Shown here: positions 1-6,836 of the stretch, in pieces
How positions within the stretch are numbered: the first letter of the stretch is position 1
Layout: each line of letters starts with the position of its first letter
From: an uncultured Anaerotruncus sp.
Lineage (GTDB): Bacteria > Bacillota > Clostridia > Oscillospirales > Ruminococcaceae
Direction: 5' to 3'
DNA: 12,551 nucleotides
Assembly (NCBI GenBank): GCA_910586875.1
Contig: CAJUJI010000083.1
Span: 1-12,551, forward strand
The notes under the pieces: model-generated
What the model saw: only the letters and a program-made list of their open reading frames with translations
What the model was told of the DNA's origin: nothing
Databases searched by the model: none
Program-made: the position numbers and the translations under genes

Positions 1-193
1 ATGTAATAGCTTTTATTGTTCGCATTTTACATAATTGCCTATGATTTACTTCTTTTTTTAGATGGTATATACAGGATTTGTTGCAAAGCTGCCGATTTGC
101 CATATTTTATAGCGAATAAAAGTTTTGAGGAATATTGTGCAGTGCATGTGTGGTACGTCATTATCGCTCATGCGCTGCTGGCGTTTTCAGCTT

Positions 194-254
194 GGCGCTT
201 GCGCGGTTTCTTTGTCACGCTATATGTGGCGAACCCGCACATAGCGCAAAGCGC
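194..254 (+). promoter_or_regulatory. Predicted leader hairpin just upstream of the sigma-54 activator ribosome site
   Basis: Two nested inverted repeats lie immediately before the ribosome site of the activator gene. The outer arms are GCGCTTGCGC (195-204) and GCGCAAAGCGC (244-254), complementary apart from one bulged base. The inner arms are CGCTATATGTG (218-228) and CACATAGCG (238-246), complementary apart from a two-base bulge. The arms share bases 244-246, so the two forms are partly alternative. The fold ends about four bases before the AAAAGGAG ribosome site, so it could modulate initiation. No ligand-binding RNA family was recognised. The remaining upstream sequence (1-193) shows no gene and no convincing promoter. 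Confidence 0.35.
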
Positions 255-273
255 GAAAAGGAGAACCTGCTTT

Positions 274-2187
274 ATGATAAATATTCACTTTATTGTCCCT
301 TACCCTGAACTTGAGATAAAGGTGAATCGAATTTTTCAAGATCACCCCCAAAGCTCAAAGCTACATAAAACCGTCTCTATTATGAGCGGCGATTTTGAGT
401 TTGGCAATGGACACATCCCGATCGACCAACCCTGTGATGTCATCATCGCTCGCGGTTATGCCGCCAGTCAGGTTCGGCACAACCAAACCCACATCCCCGT
501 TATCGAGCTGCCCATCACCGGCTATGATGTCTTTAACTCCCTTTACACCACCATTCAGCGGTTCCATCCCCAGCGGATCGCGTTAATCGGTTCTTTTAGT
601 AGCGCCTGCACCCGTATGAATCTCAGCGGAATTTTCGGTTGTGAAATTCACGCCTTTTCCCCACGCAGCGCCGGCGAAATTGATGCGGCGTTGGAAGCTG
701 CCATCGAACATGGATGTGACATTGTCATCGGCGTCTATTCGATTCATCTGCGGGCGATCGAGTATCACATCCCCTCCTTGGTGATTGAGGTGAGCGAAGA
801 AGCAATCATGGAAGCAATCGACAACGCCGTGCGCGCCGCCGAGCTGCGCCAGAGTGAGCGGGAAAAAACCGAGGTAACCAAGGTGGTCCTGCAAAGCGTC
901 AAGGATGGTTTTCTTTATGTGAATCCTCAACGCCGCATTACCATGCTGAACCACGCTGCCGAACGACTTTACCACGGCCCGCTCTCCACATTAGTCGGCT
1001 GTCGGATTGACGAGGTGTTCCCCTTTGTAAAGTCCGATCTTGCAACCGTGCTTTCCGGCACTGAAATTCCAAACCAGCTTTATAAAATGGACGCCGAAGC
1101 AGATTATTTGGCGGCCTATCAGCCGGTCTGGGTCGGTGCAAAACTGGTGGGCGTCATAGTCAACCTGCAAAATGTGGCCACCGTTCAGCAAAATGAAACA
1201 CAAGTTCGCAAAAAGCTCTCTGACAAAGGCTTGCGTGCAAAATATAACTTTTCGGATATCATCTATCGCAGCAAGGCGATGGAACAGCTGGTACAGACCG
1301 CCCAAAAATACGCTGAGGTTTCCTCCAATATTTTGATTGTCGGAGAAACCGGCACCGGCAAGGAGCTGATGGCACAGAGCATCCACAACCACAGCAGCCG
1401 TGAACTCGCGCCATTTGTGGCGATCAACTGCGCCACCCTGCCTGAAAACCTCTTAGAATCGGAGCTGTTCGGCCATGTGGAGGGTGCTTTCACCGGCACG
1501 GTCAAGGGTGGAAAAATTGGATTGTTTGAGCTTGCCAACAATGGCACCCTTTTTCTGGATGAAATTTCTGAAATTCCGCTGAGCTTCCAAAGCAAGCTGC
1601 TGCGTGCCTTACAAGAAAACGAAATCCGGCGGGTCGGAGACAACCGCGTTATCTCGATTGACGTGCGCGTAATTGCTGCAACCAATAAAAACCTAAAAAA
1701 CTTGGTGGACCAAGGGCTGTTCCGCCGGGACCTGCTCTACCGGCTGGAAATTCTCAAGCTCTACATCCCTCCGCTGCGCCGGCGCCAGGAGGATATTATT
1801 TTACTGTTCCGCCATTTTTTAGGGCAATACAACCAATCCTTCGGCGGCGTTATTTCGGAAATTTCGCCGCAGGCACTTTACCTATTGGAAAATGCTCCAT
1901 TTTCAGGCAATATCCGCGAGCTGAAAAATGTTGCAGAACGATTGAGCGTCAATTGTAAGGGGCAGGGCTATGTTGGAGAGCAGGAGATGCGCGAGGCACT
2001 TTCTCCGCGTGATGTGGAAAATGAAGAGCGCCCCTCCTCATTTTTGCTGCATTCGCCCGAGGACGAACAACAGCGGATTGAAAATGCACTCCAGGAATGC
2101 GGCTATAACCAAAGCCGTGCCGCCCGCTTGCTTGGTATCAACCGCTCTACTCTTTGGCGAAAAATGCAAAAATACCATCTCAGCTGA
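274..2187 (+). CDS. Sigma-54-dependent transcriptional activator with PrpR-type sensor domain
   Basis: Enhancer-binding activator of RpoN (sigma-54) RNA polymerase, 637 aa. The N-terminal part (about residues 1-195) matches the PrpR_N sensor fold: 'DVIIARGYAA' at 55-64, then a second lobe ending in 'AIDNAVRAAELR'. A PAS-like domain follows (about 205-310). The AAA+ domain has Walker A GETGTGKE (357-364), an L1 loop reading GAFTGT (404-409, usual form GAFTGA), Walker B LFLDEI (426-431) and arginines R484/R485 in 'LFRRDLLYRLE'. The C-terminus (about 598-637) is a Fis-type helix-turn-helix ('QSRAARLLGINRSTLWRKM'). The reading frame is open from position 16, but the start at 274 is chosen because AAAAGGAG lies just upstream, the preceding residues look non-coding, and family members start at this point. 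It sits directly upstream of a GntP permease with a -24/-12 promoter, so that gene is its likely target. PrpR itself senses 2-methylcitrate; no propionate genes are present here, so the ligand is unknown. Confidence 0.93.
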   Translation: MINIHFIVPYPELEIKVNRIFQDHPQSSKLHKTVSIMSGDFEFGNGHIPIDQPCDVIIARGYAASQVRHNQTHIPVIELPITGYDVFNSLYTTIQRFHPQRIALIGSFSSACTRMNLSGIFGCEIHAFSPRSAGEIDAALEAAIEHGCDIVIGVYSIHLRAIEYHIPSLVIEVSEEAIMEAIDNAVRAAELRQSEREKTEVTKVVLQSVKDGFLYVNPQRRITMLNHAAERLYHGPLSTLVGCRIDEVFPFVKSDLATVLSGTEIPNQLYKMDAEADYLAAYQPVWVGAKLVGVIVNLQNVATVQQNETQVRKKLSDKGLRAKYNFSDIIYRSKAMEQLVQTAQKYAEVSSNILIVGETGTGKELMAQSIHNHSSRELAPFVAINCATLPENLLESELFGHVEGAFTGTVKGGKIGLFELANNGTLFLDEISEIPLSFQSKLLRALQENEIRRVGDNRVISIDVRVIAATNKNLKNLVDQGLFRRDLLYRLEILKLYIPPLRRRQEDIILLFRHFLGQYNQSFGGVISEISPQALYLLENAPFSGNIRELKNVAERLSVNCKGQGYVGEQEMREALSPRDVENEERPSSFLLHSPEDEQQRIENALQECGYNQSRAARLLGINRSTLWRKMQKYHLS

Positions 2188-2223
2188 ATTTTTTGTTAGA
2201 TATCCTGTTACAAACTGTTCATC

Positions 2224-2233
2224 TGTTGCAACA
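2224..2233. promoter_or_regulatory. Palindrome, candidate activator (enhancer) site
   Basis: A perfect 10-bp palindrome TGTTGCAACA lies about 160 bp upstream of the -24 element. It shares the core TGNTGCAA with the adjacent larger palindrome at 2233-2255. Upstream position and repeated core are what an RpoN activator's binding sites would show. Assignment to this activator is inference. Confidence 0.4.
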
Positions 2234-2255
2234 AGTGATGCAATTTGCATCACTT
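2233..2255. promoter_or_regulatory. 23-bp perfect palindrome: enhancer site or intrinsic terminator of the activator gene
   Basis: Two perfectly complementary 11-base arms (AAGTGATGCAA and TTGCATCACTT) flank a single central T, 46 bases after the activator's stop codon. As DNA it resembles a dimer-binding site and carries the same TGNTGCAA core as the neighbouring palindrome at 2224-2233. As RNA it would form a 9-bp stem with an AATTT loop, followed by a T-rich tract (TTCTTTTT), which is terminator-like though low in GC. Both roles are possible and the sequence does not choose between them. Confidence 0.5.
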
Positions 2256-2303
2256 TTCTTTTTGCTTTTGTGTTCACAATTTGTAAATAGTTCTGTCCAA
2301 TTT

Positions 2304-2323
2304 TTTTTACAACTTTGTAAAAA
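2304..2323. promoter_or_regulatory. AT-rich 20-bp palindrome upstream of the -24/-12 promoter
   Basis: Arms TTTTTACAA and TTGTAAAAA are perfectly complementary around a central CT, about 70 bp upstream of the -24 element. A smaller related inverted repeat, TTGTGTTCACAA, lies at 2268-2279. These could be binding sites for a second regulator, or DNA-bending AT-rich sequence between enhancer and promoter. No known operator was recognised. Confidence 0.3.
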
Positions 2324-2392
2324 CCGCTTAAACACGGACTTTCTTTTTGTTTCTCCATAGTTTTTATCTATATCAAGTCTTTTTCCCCAACT

Positions 2393-2410
2393 TTGGCACC
2401 AGAATTGCTT
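2393..2410 (+). promoter_or_regulatory. Sigma-54 (-24/-12) promoter for the GntP permease
   Basis: The sequence TTGGCACCAGAATTGCTT matches the RpoN consensus TGGCAC-N5-TTGC exactly: TGGCAC at 2394-2399, a 5-base spacer, and TTGC at 2405-2408. The invariant GG (2395-2396) and GC (2407-2408) are correctly spaced. Transcription would begin near 2419-2420, giving a leader of about 170 nt before the permease start. A dedicated sigma-54 activator encoded immediately upstream strongly supports a working promoter. Confidence 0.9.
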
Positions 2411-2433
2411 TTTTATTAACAAACAAGTTCGCC

Positions 2434-2484
2434 CTGGGCAATGTGTTTGTGGATGCACGTTGCCTGGAATACCTTTTGGTATTC
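2434..2484 (+). promoter_or_regulatory. Two consecutive hairpins in the permease leader RNA
   Basis: Shortly after the predicted transcription start the leader can fold into two adjacent hairpins. The first pairs 2434-2445 with 2456-2467; its core GGCAATGTG/CACGTTGCC contains one G-U pair, and the loop is 10 nt. The second is a perfect 7-bp stem GAATACC/GGTATTC (2467-2473 with 2478-2484) with a TTTT loop; the two stems compete only for base 2467. No T-run follows, so this is not an intrinsic terminator. It may stabilise the mRNA or regulate translation. No known riboswitch class was recognised. Confidence 0.45.
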
Positions 2485-2514
2485 ATCCGGCTTCAGGGGT
2501 GGGAAGGAGGACGT

Positions 2515-2538
2515 GTGAAGATGGAATCAATCTTCTGA
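2515..2538 (+). CDS. Possible 7-codon leader ORF upstream of the permease
   Basis: A strong Shine-Dalgarno sequence GGAAGGAGG (2502-2510) precedes a tiny frame starting GTG at 2515 (VKMESIF) or ATG at 2521 (MESIF), with TGA at 2536-2538. The ATG lies 10 bases after the site, a workable spacing. The ORF coincides almost exactly with an imperfect palindrome at 2517-2535 (GAAGAT...ATCTTC). The permease start is 49 bases after its stop. Such a good ribosome site without a gene is unusual: it may be a leader peptide, a ribosome standby site, or chance. Confidence 0.25.
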   Translation: MKMESIF

Positions 2539-2587
2539 GGTTGGCGGCTGTTAATTTGATTTATGAGAAATAGAGGAGGCGTGTTTT

Positions 2588-3910
2588 ATGTCAGTAGGTC
2601 TCGTATTGACAATTTTTGCTATTTGTATCGCAGTTATGATTATTATGATTGCGAAATTTAACGTCAATGCTGTTACCAGCCTGTTGCTTGTTTCCATTGT
2701 TCTCGGTCTGCTTTTGGGTACCCCACCAGGAGAGATGGAAGGCGTTATCAATGGCGCATTTTCCAGCACGATTAAGAGTGTCGCCGTCGTAATTCTGCTC
2801 GGTTGTATCCTCGGCAAAATGCTGGAGGAAACCGGCGCAGCACAGGCGATTTGTACTTCCGCAATTAAAATTGTTGGTAAAAAGAACGTAATCTGGGCAA
2901 TCGGCTTCAGTGCGTTTGTTCTGGGTATTCCGGTATTCTCCGATACCGTTACCATCCTGCTAATCTCCATCGTTTCCAAGCTGGCTGTTGAGACTGGCGG
3001 CACAATGATGGCTCTGGGTTCCGCGCTGGGCGTTGGCGCACAGATTACCCACGCACTGGTTCCGCCTACCCCTGGCCCGCTCGCTGCTGCGAATGCACTG
3101 GGCGTTCCGATGGGTCAGGCAATCGGCTGGGGACTGGTTGTATCCTTCCCATCGCTGATTACCACCATCCTGTTCTGCAAATATTGCTGCACCCAGATGG
3201 TTCATCCGAAGGATGAATATATGAAGGCAAAGGACGATGAGCGTCTTCCTTCTACCACGATTGCTTATATGCCTATCGTTATCCCGCTGGCACTGATCAT
3301 CATCTCTAGCGTAATCACAAATACCATGCCAGAGGATAGCTCCATCGTTGGTATCGCTTCGTTTATTGGTTCCCCGATTACCGCACTGATCATCGGTTGT
3401 ATGCTGGCAATGATCCTGACCGGTTCCGAGTGGAACTCCAAGAAGGTTCTGAACGACTGGGTTGACGAGTCGATGGCTTCCGCTGCGATGCCTCTGTTTG
3501 TAACTGGTATGGGCGGCACAATGGCTCAGTTTGTTAAGAACGCAGGTGTTGCAGATAAAATTGCAGAGGCCGTTGTTGCTGCTGGTCTGCCCAGCCTGCT
3601 GCTCCCGATTCTGCTGGCAGTTTTGATCCATGTTGCTACTGGTTCTACCACTCTGGCGGTTCTGACCGCTGCAAACCTGACCGCTCCGATGCTGGAGACC
3701 CTCGGCATCTCCGCAGTTGCTGCGTTCCTGGCTTGCGCTGCTGGTAGCATCATCCTCAAACATGGTAACAGCTCCGCATTCTGGGTTGCTTGCTCGATGT
3801 CCAACATGAGCTTCACCCAGGGTCTCATCGGTATCGGTGGTGGATGTACAGTTGCAGGTGTTACTGCTTGCATCATAACCTTCATCCTGAACGCAGTTGG
3901 TGTGATCTAA
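2588..3910 (+). CDS. GntP-family permease (gluconate/organic acid:H+ symporter type)
   Basis: Integral membrane transporter of 440 aa, the usual GntP length, with roughly a dozen hydrophobic segments throughout. Family hallmarks are 'HALVPPTPGPLAAANALGV' in the first half and 'HGNSSAFWVACSMSNMS' followed by a glycine-rich 'LIGIGGGCTVAGV' near the end. GntP members carry gluconate, D-serine, hydroxybutyrate and related acids with protons; the substrate cannot be told here. The ATG has ribosome site GAGGAGG (2573-2579) eight bases upstream. It is transcribed from the sigma-54 promoter at 2393-2410, almost certainly under the adjacent PrpR-like activator, and is monocistronic because a strong terminator follows. 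Codon choice (GTT, GCT, GGT, ATC, CTG, CCG, AAG) looks more biased than in neighbouring genes, as for a highly expressed protein when induced. Confidence 0.93.
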   Translation: MSVGLVLTIFAICIAVMIIMIAKFNVNAVTSLLLVSIVLGLLLGTPPGEMEGVINGAFSSTIKSVAVVILLGCILGKMLEETGAAQAICTSAIKIVGKKNVIWAIGFSAFVLGIPVFSDTVTILLISIVSKLAVETGGTMMALGSALGVGAQITHALVPPTPGPLAAANALGVPMGQAIGWGLVVSFPSLITTILFCKYCCTQMVHPKDEYMKAKDDERLPSTTIAYMPIVIPLALIIISSVITNTMPEDSSIVGIASFIGSPITALIIGCMLAMILTGSEWNSKKVLNDWVDESMASAAMPLFVTGMGGTMAQFVKNAGVADKIAEAVVAAGLPSLLLPILLAVLIHVATGSTTLAVLTAANLTAPMLETLGISAVAAFLACAAGSIILKHGNSSAFWVACSMSNMSFTQGLIGIGGGCTVAGVTACIITFILNAVGVI

Positions 3911-3927
3911 GTTCTTACATAACCTAC

Positions 3928-3957
3928 AAAAGAGCCTCGCAATCGCGAGGCTCTTTT
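3928..3957 (+). terminator. Intrinsic terminator of the permease gene
   Basis: A 13-bp perfect stem AAAAGAGCCTCGC/GCGAGGCTCTTTT with an AATC loop ends in TTTTCT, 17 bases after the permease stop codon. The A-rich 5' side makes it potentially bidirectional. It separates the sigma-54-controlled permease from the acetyltransferase gene. Confidence 0.93.
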
Positions 3958-3986
3958 CTATGACCTACAACTATAAAGGAGATTTT

Positions 3987-4421
3987 ATGCAGCTACAAAT
4001 ACGTAAAGCAACCATCCAAGATGCTGAGCAGCTCTCCCAGCTGCTATCGGAGCTGGTATATGAGCCTTCCAATTTATCCGCACTCACAAAGCAGCTCGAA
4101 AAAATTGCGCAAACACCGCACTACCAATTAACCGTCGCCTGTGATGGCGACACCATCGCAGGTACCGCAACCGGTATTGTCTGTTGGGATACCTGTGGCG
4201 CCTGTCAAAATTTTCTTGTGATTGAAAATGTCGTTACCGCACCGGCCTATCGCGGAAAAGGGGTCGGCCGCGCCATTTTCCATTGGCTAGAGGATTGGGC
4301 GCGTACGCAGGATTGCGAATATGCAATTCTAGTTTCCACCCATACCCGCATAGATGCACACGCATTCTATCGGGAGATTGGTTATACCCAAGAATGCGGC
4401 TTCAAAAAATTGCTTGATTAA
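3987..4421 (+). CDS. GNAT-family N-acetyltransferase
   Basis: Cytoplasmic acetyl-CoA-dependent acetyltransferase of 144 aa, a typical single-domain GNAT. It opens with 'IRKATIQDAEQLSQLL', the usual beta1-alpha1 pattern. Motif A reads 'IENVVTAPAYRGKGVGRAIF' (79-98), and R89-G90-K91-G92-V93-G94 is the pyrophosphate-binding loop. The end 'DAHAFYREIGYTQECGFKKLL' is motif B and the C-terminal strand. An in-frame ATG at 3960 exists but abuts the terminator tail; the start at 3987 is chosen because AAAGGAG (3975-3981) precedes it by five bases and the domain begins there. The acceptor substrate is not predictable. No clear promoter or downstream terminator was seen. Confidence 0.85.
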   Translation: MQLQIRKATIQDAEQLSQLLSELVYEPSNLSALTKQLEKIAQTPHYQLTVACDGDTIAGTATGIVCWDTCGACQNFLVIENVVTAPAYRGKGVGRAIFHWLEDWARTQDCEYAILVSTHTRIDAHAFYREIGYTQECGFKKLLD

Positions 4422-4511
4422 AATTCCCAGCCTAACCGTGATAGCCTACCAAAGAGGACTAAGAGTACTGCCTTTAAGCTATAGGAGAGTCATTCTATTT
4501 TACCAAACAAG

Positions 4512-4592
4512 CTAGAGAAACAGCAAAAGCGCTGCTAAAACCAACGATAAGCTACCCAAAATCAGACAGGCAATTTCCGTTTTTTTGCTCAT
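4512..4592 (-). CDS. 26-residue single-helix membrane peptide (hypothetical)
   Basis: This small frame begins ATG (4592-4590) and ends TAG (4514-4512). It starts MSKKTEIA and continues as an uninterrupted hydrophobic helix (CLILGSLSLVLAALLLFL) to the stop. A charged N-terminus plus one membrane span is the usual form of a bacterial membrane microprotein. It lies 21 bases downstream of the sigma-like gene on the same strand, an operon-like gap. The ribosome site is weak: AAAGGG sits about 10 bases upstream, with TAGGGA right against the ATG. It is not a recognised family and could be the remnant of a longer protein. The region between it and the acetyltransferase gene (4422-4511) holds nothing recognisable. 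Confidence 0.45.
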   Translation of the reverse strand: MSKKTEIACLILGSLSLVLAALLLFL

Positions 4593-4613
4593 TCCCTAAC
4601 ATCCCTTTCCCGC

Positions 4614-5078
4614 CTAACAAAACACATGCTCTTTTGCATTTTTCAAAGTACACAACTGCTTTGCAAGTTTATTCAGCCGACGCTTGAGCATCCATTCCGG
4701 AAGCAGAAGTATCTGTGCAATTTCGGACAGCTCGATTCCCAGCGCCGCCCAAAGCACCAACAGCACGCGATCCGAAAATGGCTGGGCGCCCAAAGACTGC
4801 AACAACAACAGCTGCGGCAGTGATGGATTCGCCATAACCTCCTCCACCTGATAGAGCACCTGTTGCCGCCTGCAAGCATCTATTAGCATCCGCATAGTAT
4901 TTCGCAAAAACACGCTTTCCTTCGCCGACTTCCCCTCGGTGCAGGCGATCCGCCAGACCTGCTCGGTCGTCTGCTGCGCCGCTGCACGCTCGCCCAACAG
5001 GTAGAGCGCCATATGATAGAGTCGCGGCAGTTGTTGCTGATAATACTGCCTGTGACATTCTATAATCTGTTTTTCCAT
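4614..5078 (-). CDS. Divergent ECF-type RNA polymerase sigma-factor-like protein
   Basis: Protein of 154 aa with the layout of a short extracytoplasmic-function sigma factor. A region-2-like part, 'LPRLYHMALYLLGERAAAQQTTEQVW', aligns with the ECF pattern LYRxAxxxLGDxxxAEDxxQExF but has lost most of the acidic residues, and is followed by 'FLRNTMRMLIDACRRQ'. A region-4-like helix-turn-helix reads 'FSDRVLLVLWAALGIELSEIAQILLLPEWMLKRRLNKLAKQL'. A GTG nine bases further upstream overlaps the ribosome site, so the ATG is preferred; AGGGAGG (5087-5093) is eight bases before it. It could be a working but diverged sigma factor, a sigma-like regulator, or a decaying gene. The upstream stretch (5079-5194) holds only an isolated -10-like TTTAAT and no convincing promoter. 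Confidence 0.6.
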   Translation of the reverse strand: MEKQIIECHRQYYQQQLPRLYHMALYLLGERAAAQQTTEQVWRIACTEGKSAKESVFLRNTMRMLIDACRRQQVLYQVEEVMANPSLPQLLLLQSLGAQPFSDRVLLVLWAALGIELSEIAQILLLPEWMLKRRLNKLAKQLCTLKNAKEHVFC

Positions 5079-5194
5079 TCGCCGCACCTCCCTATGTCCG
5101 TTTCCTTTTCATTCTATTAAACCATGGATTCCCCTTTTTTCGGGACACTTTTTTCTAAATTTCACAGAATGTTCATAAAAATCTTCCAGCCAAC

Positions 5195-5232
5195 AAAAAA
5201 CCGAAAGGCAGCCAATACCACCTTTCGGTTTT
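5195..5232 (-). terminator. Intrinsic terminator of prfC
   Basis: A 12-bp perfect stem AAAACCGAAAGG/CCTTTCGGTTTT (5197-5208 with 5221-5232) with a 12-nt loop lies 8 bases after the prfC stop codon on the minus strand. The minus-strand 3' side runs into six T residues. The plus-strand side is also T-rich (TTTTCTTTTTTC), so it may work in both directions. Confidence 0.88.
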
Positions 5233-5240
5233 CTTTTTTC

Positions 5241-6836
5241 TTATACCTTTCCAAACTCCGACAGTATCAAGTCCGGATTGCGCTCCTGTGCCCAGCGAAT
5301 ATTCCACTCATCGGTAAATAAAAGCAGATACCGGTCACGAAAATCCTGCACAATTTTGGTATCCGAGCTGAGGTCGAGCGTCTTGGGGTCCAGCTCCTCA
5401 TTTTCGATCCAACGGATATATTGGTAAGAAAGGCTCTCCATGCGAATATCTACCCCATATTCATTTTTGAGGCGGTATTCAAACACCTCAAATTGCAGGG
5501 TGCCTACCACACCCACAATCACCTCTTCCATACCTGTAAACGGCTCATGAAAAATTTGAATCGCACCTTCCTGCGCAATTTGGTTGGTGCCCTTCACAAA
5601 CTGCTTGCGTTTTAGGCTATCCAACTGGCGCACCCGACAGAAATGCTCTGGTGCAAAGGTTGGTATTCCCTGAAACTCGAATTTTTTACCCGGCACGCTC
5701 AGTGTATCACCGATTGAAAAGATGCCTGGGTCGAATACGCCCATGATATCCCCCGCATATGCCTTGTCAATTACCTCGCGATCCTGCGCCATCATCTGCT
5801 GTGGCTGCGAGAGGCGCAGCTTTTTGTCCCCTTGGACATGCAGCACCTCCATATTTTTATCAAACTCGCCGGAGCAAATCCGCATAAACGCAATTCTATC
5901 GCGATGCGCCTTGTTCATGTTTGCCTGAATTTTAAAGACAAATGCAGAAAACTTCTCGTCAAACGGGTCGATTTGTCCCACGCTGGAGTCCCGCGGCAGC
6001 GGCGGCGGAGTCATCTTCAAAAAGTCGATCAAGAAGGGTTCCACGCCGAAATTGGTCAATGCAGAGCCAAAAAATACCGGAGAAAGCTTGCCGCTCTGCA
6101 CCTTCTCCATATCAAATTCATAGCTCGCGCCGTCCAGCAGCTCGATATCATCCGCCAGCGTTTGGTAATGCGACTGCCCAATCAGCGCACCCAAGTTCGG
6201 GTCATCCAGAGAGACCTCCACCTTTTCCACCTGCCGCACGCCGTTTGCAAGACCGTCCGACTCAAACTTGATAATCTCGCGGCGCTGCCGGTCGAACACC
6301 CCTTTAAATTCCTTGCCGCAGCCAATGGGCCAATTGACCGGATAGGTTTGAATACCAAGCTCCTGTTCAATCTGTTCCATCAGGTCAAACGGGTTGCGCG
6401 CCTCGCGGTCCATTTTATTGATAAAGGTAAAGATTGGAATGTTACGCATAACGCAAACCTTAAATAGCTTGCGGGTCTGATTCTCAACGCCTTTGGAAGC
6501 ATCAATCACCATAACCGCAGAATCCGCCGCCATCAATGTGCGATAGGTATCCTCCGAGAAATCTTGATGTCCCGGCGTGTCCAAAATATTGATGCAGAAG
6601 CCGTCATAATGAAACTGCATGACCGAGGAGGTAACCGAAATGCCGCGCTGTTTTTCAATTTCCATCCAGTCGGAAACGGCGTGACGAGCGGTTTTTTTAC
6701 CCTTTACCGAGCCAGCCAGCGCAATTGCACCGCCATATAAAAGGAACTTTTCGGTTAGGGTCGTTTTGCCGGCGTCGGGGTGGGAAATAATTGCAAAGGT
6801 CCGGCGCCTTTCAATTTCGTTCTTTAAGTTTGACAA
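5241..6836 (-). CDS. prfC: Peptide chain release factor 3 (RF3), translational GTPase
   Basis: GTPase of 531 aa (E. coli RF3 is 529) that recycles RF1/RF2 from the ribosome after termination. G1 is 'SHPDAGKTT' (18-26), followed by 'EKQRGISVTSS' (G2), 'DTPGHQDFSEDTYR' (G3), 'NKMDREARNPFDL' (G4) and 'GSALTNFGVEPFL' (G5). The NKMDREARNPFDL and SALTNFGV motifs are characteristic of RF3 rather than EF-G. The C-terminal half carries the usual 'VGTLQFEVFEYRLKNEYGV'. The frame extends upstream to 6953, but homologues begin 'MSNLKNEIERRRTFAIISHPDAGKTT'. Here that matches a TTG start (6836-6834) with GGAGGAG (6842-6848) five bases upstream. A plausible weak promoter is TTGTAA-N17-TAAACT on the minus strand between 6903 and 6875. 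It reads divergently from the defence gene and ends at its own terminator. Confidence 0.96.
   Translation of the reverse strand: MSNLKNEIERRRTFAIISHPDAGKTTLTEKFLLYGGAIALAGSVKGKKTARHAVSDWMEIEKQRGISVTSSVMQFHYDGFCINILDTPGHQDFSEDTYRTLMAADSAVMVIDASKGVENQTRKLFKVCVMRNIPIFTFINKMDREARNPFDLMEQIEQELGIQTYPVNWPIGCGKEFKGVFDRQRREIIKFESDGLANGVRQVEKVEVSLDDPNLGALIGQSHYQTLADDIELLDGASYEFDMEKVQSGKLSPVFFGSALTNFGVEPFLIDFLKMTPPPLPRDSSVGQIDPFDEKFSAFVFKIQANMNKAHRDRIAFMRICSGEFDKNMEVLHVQGDKKLRLSQPQQMMAQDREVIDKAYAGDIMGVFDPGIFSIGDTLSVPGKKFEFQGIPTFAPEHFCRVRQLDSLKRKQFVKGTNQIAQEGAIQIFHEPFTGMEEVIVGVVGTLQFEVFEYRLKNEYGVDIRMESLSYQYIRWIENEELDPKTLDLSSDTKIVQDFRDRYLLLFTDEWNIRWAQERNPDLILSEFGKV

Noticed and set aside
16..273. N-terminal extension of the activator reading frame
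   Set aside because: The 86 extra residues do not resemble PrpR-type proteins, no ribosome site precedes 16, and a good ribosome site precedes the ATG at 274.
2960..3763. Long minus-strand open frame opposite the permease
   Set aside because: Antisense shadow of a GntP gene with biased codon use; the translation is rich in Q, N, H and R without recognisable domains.
4422..4511. Possible terminator between the converging acetyltransferase and membrane-peptide ORFs
   Set aside because: Only a direct repeat (AGCCTA twice) and weak complementarity were found, with no stem plus T-tract.
5832..6467. Plus-strand open frame opposite prfC
   Set aside because: It lies entirely inside a full-length conserved RF3 gene, with no ribosome site and no family resemblance.
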